From NCBI GenBank assembly GCA_020056045.1, contig JAGVIM010000064.1:1-10292 (forward strand): DNA of 10,292 nt, given 5' to 3'. A program made the position numbers and the translations under genes. Below the pieces are notes generated by a model. That model was not told the DNA's origin. It saw only the letters and a program-made list of their open reading frames with translations, and did no database searches. Shown in pieces: positions 5,670-10,292 of this stretch. Numbering within the stretch: position 1 is the stretch's first letter; each line of letters starts with the position of its first letter. Source of the stretch: Nanobdellota archaeon (GTDB lineage Archaea > Nanobdellota > Nanobdellia > Pacearchaeales > GW2011-AR1).

Positions 5670-6055
5670 AAATAGAAGATTTTGCATATATTATTAAAAC
5701 AGAAAAAAGCTTTGATGAGGCAGTTGTTTCTGTTTTAAAATCTGTTGAACAAAAAGGATGGAGTATATTTCAAATTTACGACATTAAAGAAAGATTAGCA
5801 GCTAAGGGATTTGAGCAAAAACCATTAAAGATTATTGAGATTTGCTCTGGAAAACATGCTAATCTTTTCTTGAATAAAAACAAGTTAACCTCTCTTTGTA
5901 TGCCTTGTAAAATCAATGTTTTAGAAGAAGATGGAAAAGTAAAAATAATAGGAATAAACCCAATAATAATCTCCCAATTCTTTCCAGAAGTAAGCAAGAA
6001 AGAAGCTGAAGAAGTTGAGAAAGATATCAGGGAGATTATAGATAATGCAAAATAA
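5666..6055 (+). CDS. DUF302 domain protein
   Basis: The 129-residue cytoplasmic protein fits DUF302: an N-terminal KSFDEAVVSVLKSVEQKGWSI (14-34), the DIKERLAAKGF segment (39-49), IIEICSGKHANLFL (56-69) and LCMPCKINVLEEDGKVKI (77-94). The family usually has a conserved Cys in the position of Cys60 and an LPC motif near Cys81; here there is also Cys78, giving C-M-P-C. DUF302 proteins have no settled function, and many lie next to metal or sulfur stress genes. Cys60, His64, Cys78 and Cys81 could bind metal or form a redox pair, which is inference. No signal peptide or membrane helix is seen. The ATG overlaps the stop of the small membrane protein, and the end overlaps the next gene by 11 nt. Confidence 0.82.
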   Translation: MKIEDFAYIIKTEKSFDEAVVSVLKSVEQKGWSIFQIYDIKERLAAKGFEQKPLKIIEICSGKHANLFLNKNKLTSLCMPCKINVLEEDGKVKIIGINPIIISQFFPEVSKKEAEEVEKDIREIIDNAK

Positions 6056-6695
6056 TAAAGGGTTAAAAGATGAAGATTCTACAAAGAAACACTGGGAAAA
6101 TATTTTTTCAACCAAAAATTTTAATGAAGTAAGCTGGTATCAAGAAAATCCTAAAACATCAGTTGATTTAATATTGTCTGTTAACTTAGATAAAGATGCT
6201 AAAATTATTGATGTTGGTGCAGGAGATTCAAAACTTGCAGATAATCTTCTTAATCTTGGTTTCAGAAACATATCTGTATTAGATGTTTCTTCAAAGGCAT
6301 TAGAAAAAACAAAGAAAAGGCTGGGAAATAAAGCAGATTCTATTAAATGGATAGTTTCTGATATAAGGGAATTTGAAACAAATGATAGATATGACATCTG
6401 GCATGATAGAGCTGCTCTCCACTTCTTAACAGCAGATGATGATATTGATAAATATGCAAATAAGGTAAGGAGATTCTTAAAATACAATGGTTACTTAATT
6501 ATCTCAACATTCTCATTGAATGGACCAAAAAGATGTAGCGGATTAGATATAAAACAATACTCTGAAGCTTCTATTAAAAAGCTGTTTTATGATTTTGAGC
6601 ACATAAAAAGCTTTGAAGAAAAACACTTAACCCCTTGGAGAGATAGTCAGATTTTTGTGTATAATATATTTAGAAAGAAGAATGATAAAAAATAA
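6045..6695 (+). CDS. Class I SAM-dependent methyltransferase, second type
   Basis: The 216-residue enzyme has motif I IIDVGAGDSKL (54-64), SVLDVSSKAL (77-86), WIVSDIREF (102-110) and a hallmark YDIWHDRAALHFLT (116-129). Downstream are TFSLNGPKRCSGL (155-167), a KQYS segment and LTPWRDSQIFVYNIFRK (195-211). The opening HWENIFSTKNFNEVSWYQ (16-32) is also typical. The family is widespread in bacteria and archaea but its substrate is not established. It is not closely related to the methyltransferase at 4293-4865, so the operon carries two distinct activities. The N-terminal 11 nt lie within the DUF302 gene; GGGAG at 6030-6034 precedes the ATG by 10 nt. It is the last gene of the ArsR operon, followed by a 170-nt gap. 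Confidence 0.85.
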   Translation: MQNNKGLKDEDSTKKHWENIFSTKNFNEVSWYQENPKTSVDLILSVNLDKDAKIIDVGAGDSKLADNLLNLGFRNISVLDVSSKALEKTKKRLGNKADSIKWIVSDIREFETNDRYDIWHDRAALHFLTADDDIDKYANKVRRFLKYNGYLIISTFSLNGPKRCSGLDIKQYSEASIKKLFYDFEHIKSFEEKHLTPWRDSQIFVYNIFRKKNDKK

Positions 6696-6748
6696 AAACC
6701 AAACAGTCTGTAAAAGAGCCGGATTTCTTGCTAAATCTTCAATATTAA

Positions 6749-6788
6749 ATTGTATACATATTCTATTTTGTGTGTAAGCGTATACAAT
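6749..6788. promoter_or_regulatory. Inverted GTATAC boxes upstream of the ribonucleotide reductase operon
   Basis: ATTGTATAC (6749-6757) and its exact reverse complement GTATACAAT (6780-6788) are separated by 22 nt. Each contains the palindrome GTATAC; centres are 28 bp apart. The pair lies about 30 bp upstream of the TATA box. It recalls paired NrdR boxes of bacterial nrd promoters in layout, but the box sequence and 28-bp spacing do not match that consensus. A T6 tract at 6802-6807 follows and could terminate the upstream operon, in which case the arms might instead pair as RNA. Confidence 0.5.
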
Positions 6789-6819
6789 ATCTTGTACTAT
6801 CTTTTTTAATACTTATTAG

Positions 6820-6866
6820 TTTATAAACATTCTAGAATAGATATTTCCTATTGAATTTAAAAGAGG
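6820..6866 (+). promoter_or_regulatory. nrdD promoter and ribosome binding site
   Basis: TTTATAAA at 6820-6827 is a good TATA box, predicting transcription from about 6850. AAGAGG at 6861-6866 is the likely Shine-Dalgarno site. It touches the first of three consecutive ATG codons (6867, 6870, 6873) but lies 6 nt from the third, so 6873 is the preferred start. Unlike the other operons this one has a leader of about 20 nt. Confidence 0.6.
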
Positions 6867-6872
6867 ATGATG

Positions 6873-8900
6873 ATGGTTAAGAATATTATTAAAAGAAACG
6901 GAAAGATTGTCGAATTTGATAAGGGAAAGATTGTTGAAGCAATCTGGAATGCTGCAAAATCTGTTGGAGGGGGTGATAAGCCACGTGCCGAAGCTCTTGG
7001 GGATCTTGTTATTAGAGAGATTAACAAAATCTTTGTTGATAGAACTCCTAATGTTGAAGATGTTCAGGATATTGTTGAAAAGATCCTCATTGAAGAAGGA
7101 CATGCCAAAACTGCTAAGTCTTATATCTTATATCGTCAGAGTCACCAGGAATTAAGGCATATCAAGGCCATATTTGATACAATAGAAGTGGTTGAAGATT
7201 ATATAGGTGAAAAAGATTGGGCAGTGAAAGAGAATTCAAATATGGGATATTCTTTACAAGGGCTTAATAATTATATTACAGATAAAATAGTTAAGAATTA
7301 TTGGTTAGGAAGAATTTATCCTGAGAAAATAAGAAAAGCTCATGAAAGAGCAGAATTTCATATTCATGATTTGGGAACACTTGGCCCTTATTGTGTTGGA
7401 TGGGATTTAAAAGATTTATTATTGGTTGGCTTTAAAGGTGTTACAGGAAAAGTCCAATCAAAGCCAGCAAAACATCTAAGAACTGCACTTGGACAGGCTG
7501 TTAATTTTTTTTATACACTTCAAGGTGAAAGTGCAGGGGCGCAGGCGTTTTCTAATTTTGATACGCTTCTTGCACCTTTTGTAAAATATGATAAGATGAA
7601 TTATGAACAAGTTAAACAATGTTTCCAAGAGTTTTGTTTTAATATGGCTGTTCCAACTAGAGTTGGTTTTCAGACTCCATTTACTAATATTACATTAGAT
7701 TTGAAAATTCCGAATTATATGAGAGATGAACCTATTATTATTGGTGGCGAGTGCAAATCTGAAACTTATGGAGATTTTCAAAAAGAAATGGATATGATAA
7801 ATAAAGCATTTGCAGAGGTAATGACAGAAGGAGATGCAAGTGGGAGAATGTTTACATTTCCAATACCTACTTATAATATCACTAAAGATTTCGATTGGGA
7901 AAATCCTATTTATGATAATATCTGGGAAATGACTGCAAAATATGGTATTCCATATTTTTCGAATTTTGTTAATTCTGACATGAAGCCAGAAGATGCAAGA
8001 AGCATGTGTTGTAGATTAAGGCTTGATCAAAAAGAATTAAGAAAAAGGGGTGGAGGATTGTTTGGTTCTAATCCTTTAACCGGCAGTATTGGTGTTGTTA
8101 CTATAAATCTTCCAAGGATTGGTTATACTTCTCTAAATGAAGATGAATTTTTTAAGAAACTAGATGAATTAATGGAACTTGCAAAAGAAAGTCTTGAATT
8201 AAAAAGAAAAGTTTTAGAAAGATTTACTGAAAATGGACTTTATCCTTATTCTAAATTTTACCTTAGGCAAGTTCACAGCAGATTTAAACAGTATTGGAAA
8301 AATCACTTTTCTACAATAGGAATTCTTGGAATGAATGAGGCATTAATAAATTTTCTAGGGAAAGATATTGTTTCTAAAGAGGGTAGAGAATTTTCATTAA
8401 AAGTATTGGATTTTATTAGAGAAAAACTTGGAAATTACCAGAGAGAAACTGATAATCTTTATAATTTAGAGGCAACTCCTGGAGAAAGTACTACTTATAG
8501 GTTTGCAAGAGAAGATAAGAAAAGGTTTGGTAAGATAATTGTTGCTAATGAAAATAGATTGTCAGATGGAGCAAAGCCATATTACACTAATTCTACACAT
8601 CTTCCAGTTTATTATACTGAAGATTTATTTGAAGCCCTTGAAATACAAGACCCCCTACAGACAAAATATACTGGTGGAACTGTCTTTCACTGTTTTATTG
8701 GAGAAAAGATTACAAAAGTTGGTGTTAAGATACTAGTCAAGAAAATCTCTAACAATTTCAGCCTTTCTTATTTTACATTAACGCCAACTTTTTCTATCTG
8801 TCCAAATCATGGTTATTTAGAAGGAGAACATGAATATTGCCCAAAATGTGAATTAATTCCAGATATAATTAAAAAGGAGGTGATAAATAATGAAAACTAA
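6873..8900 (+). CDS. nrdD: Anaerobic (class III) ribonucleoside-triphosphate reductase, large part lacking the glycyl radical loop
   Basis: From ATG 6873 the protein is 675 residues (two more if ATG 6867 is used). It starts with an ATP cone (about 1-97: VKNIIKRNGKIVEFD...TAKSYILYRQ), the allosteric overall-activity domain. The catalytic barrel includes HIHDLGTLGPYC174, NPLTGSIG and the thiyl Cys in SMC379C380RLRLDQ, plus EATPGESTTYR near 533-543. A C-terminal zinc ribbon has C643PNH646 and C656PKC659. The protein then ends with a 16-residue tail, ELIPDIIKKEVINNEN. The universally required glycyl radical segment that normally follows the zinc ribbon is missing from this chain. It is encoded by the next gene, which overlaps by 11 nt. 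Together the two should reduce ribonucleotides to deoxyribonucleotides without oxygen, as formate-dependent class III enzymes do. Confidence 0.93.
   Translation: MVKNIIKRNGKIVEFDKGKIVEAIWNAAKSVGGGDKPRAEALGDLVIREINKIFVDRTPNVEDVQDIVEKILIEEGHAKTAKSYILYRQSHQELRHIKAIFDTIEVVEDYIGEKDWAVKENSNMGYSLQGLNNYITDKIVKNYWLGRIYPEKIRKAHERAEFHIHDLGTLGPYCVGWDLKDLLLVGFKGVTGKVQSKPAKHLRTALGQAVNFFYTLQGESAGAQAFSNFDTLLAPFVKYDKMNYEQVKQCFQEFCFNMAVPTRVGFQTPFTNITLDLKIPNYMRDEPIIIGGECKSETYGDFQKEMDMINKAFAEVMTEGDASGRMFTFPIPTYNITKDFDWENPIYDNIWEMTAKYGIPYFSNFVNSDMKPEDARSMCCRLRLDQKELRKRGGGLFGSNPLTGSIGVVTINLPRIGYTSLNEDEFFKKLDELMELAKESLELKRKVLERFTENGLYPYSKFYLRQVHSRFKQYWKNHFSTIGILGMNEALINFLGKDIVSKEGREFSLKVLDFIREKLGNYQRETDNLYNLEATPGESTTYRFAREDKKRFGKIIVANENRLSDGAKPYYTNSTHLPVYYTEDLFEALEIQDPLQTKYTGGTVFHCFIGEKITKVGVKILVKKISNNFSLSYFTLTPTFSICPNHGYLEGEHEYCPKCELIPDIIKKEVINNEN
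8874..8884 (+). promoter_or_regulatory. Near-perfect Shine-Dalgarno site for the glycyl radical subunit
   Basis: AAGGAGGTGAT lies inside the 3' end of nrdD and matches the 16S rRNA anti-Shine-Dalgarno over about 11 bases. Its GGAGG core ends 9 nt before the ATG at 8890. It is the strongest ribosome binding site in the window. An in-frame TAA at 8884-8886 precedes the ATG, so the small gene must be started here. Confidence 0.85.
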
Positions 8901-9030
8901 ATGTGAGGTTTATTCTAGAGTTGTTGGTTATCTTAGGCCTGTTGATAACTGGAATGAAGGAAAAAGAGAAGAGTTCAAAGATAGGAAACTATTCAATGTA
9001 TCAGAATATAAAGATTGTAAAATAAAATGA
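8890..9030 (+). CDS. Separately encoded glycyl radical domain of class III ribonucleotide reductase
   Basis: This 46-residue gene is too short for most gene callers. It encodes CEVYSRVVGYLRPVDNWNEG (5-24) and EEFKDRKLFNV (28-38), which is the glycyl radical loop at the C-terminus of ordinary NrdD. Gly13 in RVVGYL is the radical residue. The start ATG lies in another frame within the last codons of nrdD, 11 nt before its stop. The end overlaps nrdG by ATGA. In normal NrdD this segment follows the zinc ribbon directly in one chain. Here it must associate with the large chain, insert Gly13 near Cys379-380 and be activated by NrdG. A precedent for a stand-alone glycyl radical piece is YfiD/GrcA, which replaces the damaged radical domain of pyruvate formate-lyase. 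C-terminal Cys43 is of unknown role. Confidence 0.9.
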   Translation: MKTKCEVYSRVVGYLRPVDNWNEGKREEFKDRKLFNVSEYKDCKIK

Positions 9031-9740
9031 AAATAGCCGGAATTCAAAAAATGACATTGATTGATTATCCTGATAAGATTGCTTGTACTTTTTTTATTTT
9101 TGGTTGTAATTTTAAATGTGGCTATTGTCATAATCCTGAGTTAGTTATCAGAGAAAATATTATTAGTGATTATTCCCTTGAGAAGTGTTTGGATTTTCTT
9201 AAAAGAAAAAGAAAGTATCTTGATGGAGTCTGTATCACTGGTGGAGAACCTTTAATCAATCCTGATATAAAAGATTTTTTATTTGAGATAAAAAAGATGG
9301 GATATCTAATAAAAATAGATACTAATGGAAGTAATCCGGATTTATTACAGGAGATAATACTTGAAGGACTTGTGGATTATGTTGCGATAGATATAAAATC
9401 TGATAAAGAGAAATACAAGCAAATCATTCAAAAAAATACAAATATAAAAAATATTGAAAAAAGTATAAAAATATTGATGCAATCTCAAACAGATTATGAG
9501 TTAAGGACAACAGTTATCAGAGGATTTCATAATCTTAAAGTTATAAAAAATATAGGAGCATGGATAAATAATATCACAAAAGTAAAGCCCAAAAGATATG
9601 TTATTCAAAATTTTATTCCTAGAAAGAATAAATTAATTGATAAAAAATTTGAAGATATAAAAGAATTCAAAAACGTTGAATTAATGGAGTTTAAAAATTT
9701 AGCTGAGGATTATTTTGAAGAAGTTATAATAAGAAATTAA
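9027..9740 (+). CDS. nrdG: Anaerobic ribonucleotide reductase activating protein (radical SAM)
   Basis: The 237-residue protein begins MKIAGIQKMTLIDYPDKIAC, typical of archaeal NrdG-like activases. The radical SAM cluster motif is C27NFKC31GYC34, followed by CITGGEPL (about 69-76) for SAM binding, IDTNGSNPD and VDYVAIDIKS. It uses [4Fe-4S] and S-adenosylmethionine to abstract hydrogen from the glycine of the reductase, here Gly13 of the small upstream protein. Length and motifs are complete. The ATGA overlap with the glycyl radical gene means activase and its direct substrate are translationally coupled. The related pyruvate formate-lyase activase is less likely given the neighbour. Confidence 0.9.
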   Translation: MKIAGIQKMTLIDYPDKIACTFFIFGCNFKCGYCHNPELVIRENIISDYSLEKCLDFLKRKRKYLDGVCITGGEPLINPDIKDFLFEIKKMGYLIKIDTNGSNPDLLQEIILEGLVDYVAIDIKSDKEKYKQIIQKNTNIKNIEKSIKILMQSQTDYELRTTVIRGFHNLKVIKNIGAWINNITKVKPKRYVIQNFIPRKNKLIDKKFEDIKEFKNVELMEFKNLAEDYFEEVIIRN

Positions 9741-9741
9741 A

Positions 9742-10292
9742 ATGATTAAAATAATAAATGAAAATAAATTAGATTCTAGGCCTAGCTGGGATGAATATTT
9801 CATGATATTTGCAATAGTTGCTGCATCCAGGTCTTCTTGTTTAAATGTTGGTGCAGGAAGTATTATAGTTAAAAACAATAAGATCTTAGGAACAGGGTAT
9901 AATGGCGCCCCTCCTGGATTAAAAAATTGTTTAGAAACTGGATGCAGAAAAGAGAACAAAGGACTAAAATACAATGAATCTTTAAATACTGGCACTTGTA
10001 TCGGAGTTCATTCCGAGATGAATGCCTTAGGGCATCTGTCAAGTTTGACTGATGGTGGCTTTACAATATACACAACAATATTTCCATGTCATAGTTGTAT
10101 AAAAAACCTGCTGGCTTATAATGTACAAAGAATTGTGTTTAAGGAAAAATATTCTGAAAAAGAACTTGAAAAATCAATAGATTTGCTTAAAGAAACAAAA
10201 GTTAAAATAGAAAAAATGAAGATAAGTCAAGAAAGAATAATTGATATTATTTTTAATCAAAATAAAAAATATTTTAATGTTTTTTCCTCTTG
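9742..10292 (+). CDS. dCMP deaminase (ComEB-like), 3' end outside window
   Basis: 183 codons are open from ATG 9742, one base after the nrdG stop, to the window edge. RPSWDEYFMIFAIVAASRSSC (13-33), VGAGSIIVKNNKILGTGYNGAPPGL (36-60) and the zinc deaminase motif VHSEMNAL (H90, E92) with FPCHSC (C116, C119) identify the cytidine/dCMP deaminase family. The GYNGAPPG segment is typical of dCMP deaminase. The reaction is dCMP to dUMP, feeding thymidylate synthesis. Its place directly after the ribonucleotide reductase genes fits a deoxynucleotide supply operon. The usual family length is about 150-190 residues, so little is missing. No clear Shine-Dalgarno site is seen. Tadas or riboflavin deaminases are less likely given GYNGAP and context. 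Confidence 0.88.
   Translation, partial: MIKIINENKLDSRPSWDEYFMIFAIVAASRSSCLNVGAGSIIVKNNKILGTGYNGAPPGLKNCLETGCRKENKGLKYNESLNTGTCIGVHSEMNALGHLSSLTDGGFTIYTTIFPCHSCIKNLLAYNVQRIVFKEKYSEKELEKSIDLLKETKVKIEKMKISQERIIDIIFNQNKKYFNVFSS

Noticed and set aside
6696-6866. Small gene or structured RNA in the 170-nt gap
   Set aside because: No start with a plausible ribosome binding site opens a frame of useful length, and no tRNA-like fold is evident. Only the inverted boxes, a T tract and the nrdD promoter are supported.
8866-8900. Frameshift or sequencing error that breaks a single nrdD into two
   Set aside because: The small frame has a TAA at 8884-8886, so a joining error could only lie in 8887-8897 and would still leave a foreign 16-residue insert. 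The strong, correctly spaced ribosome binding site fits a real gene start. It stays the main alternative and should be checked in reads.
8700-8900. Intein or intein remnant in nrdD
   Set aside because: NrdD often hosts inteins, but the sequence up to the zinc ribbon is ordinary NrdD, and the 16-residue tail has no splice-junction or endonuclease motifs.

Overview
The window looks like part of a small, AT-rich archaeal genome, most likely from the DPANN group (Woesearchaeota/Pacearchaeota-like). This is an inference. It rests on TATA boxes about 25 nt before several start codons (leaderless first genes), strong Shine-Dalgarno sites before internal genes, ATGA stop/start overlaps, lysine/isoleucine-rich proteins, and a (S/I)TG(N/K)A motif just after the N-terminal membrane helix of two exported proteins. 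I see no rRNA, tRNA, CRISPR or transposon.

Region 1 (1-1606) is a copper and thiol redox block. It has the C-terminus of a CuA-type cupredoxin, then, on the minus strand, an HxlR-family regulator with a CDGSH iron-sulfur protein. Divergent from these is a plus-strand pair: a membrane-anchored thioredoxin-like protein and a membrane-anchored type 1 cupredoxin with Gln at the axial-ligand position. Region 2 (1680-3920) holds a ferric reductase/NOX-like flavohaem membrane protein followed by an FTR1-type iron permease. Together they suggest reductive iron uptake, with the cupredoxins as possible redox partners.

Region 3 (3973-6695) is a tightly packed six-gene operon: an ArsR-family repressor with a perfect 22-bp palindrome between its TATA box and start codon, two different class I SAM methyltransferases, an exported Met/His-rich protein, a small GM-rich membrane protein and a DUF302 protein. 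The content points to a metal or thiol/sulfur stress response; no family member here fixes the ligand.

Region 4 (6696-10292) is an anaerobic deoxynucleotide operon. It encodes a class III ribonucleotide reductase, its radical SAM activase NrdG and a dCMP deaminase that runs off the window. The main discovery is that the reductase is split. The large NrdD (ATP cone, catalytic barrel, zinc ribbon) ends before the glycyl radical loop, and that loop is a separate 46-residue gene (8890-9030) with its own near-perfect Shine-Dalgarno sequence. It overlaps both nrdD and nrdG. A pair of inverted GTATAC-centred boxes lies upstream of the operon.
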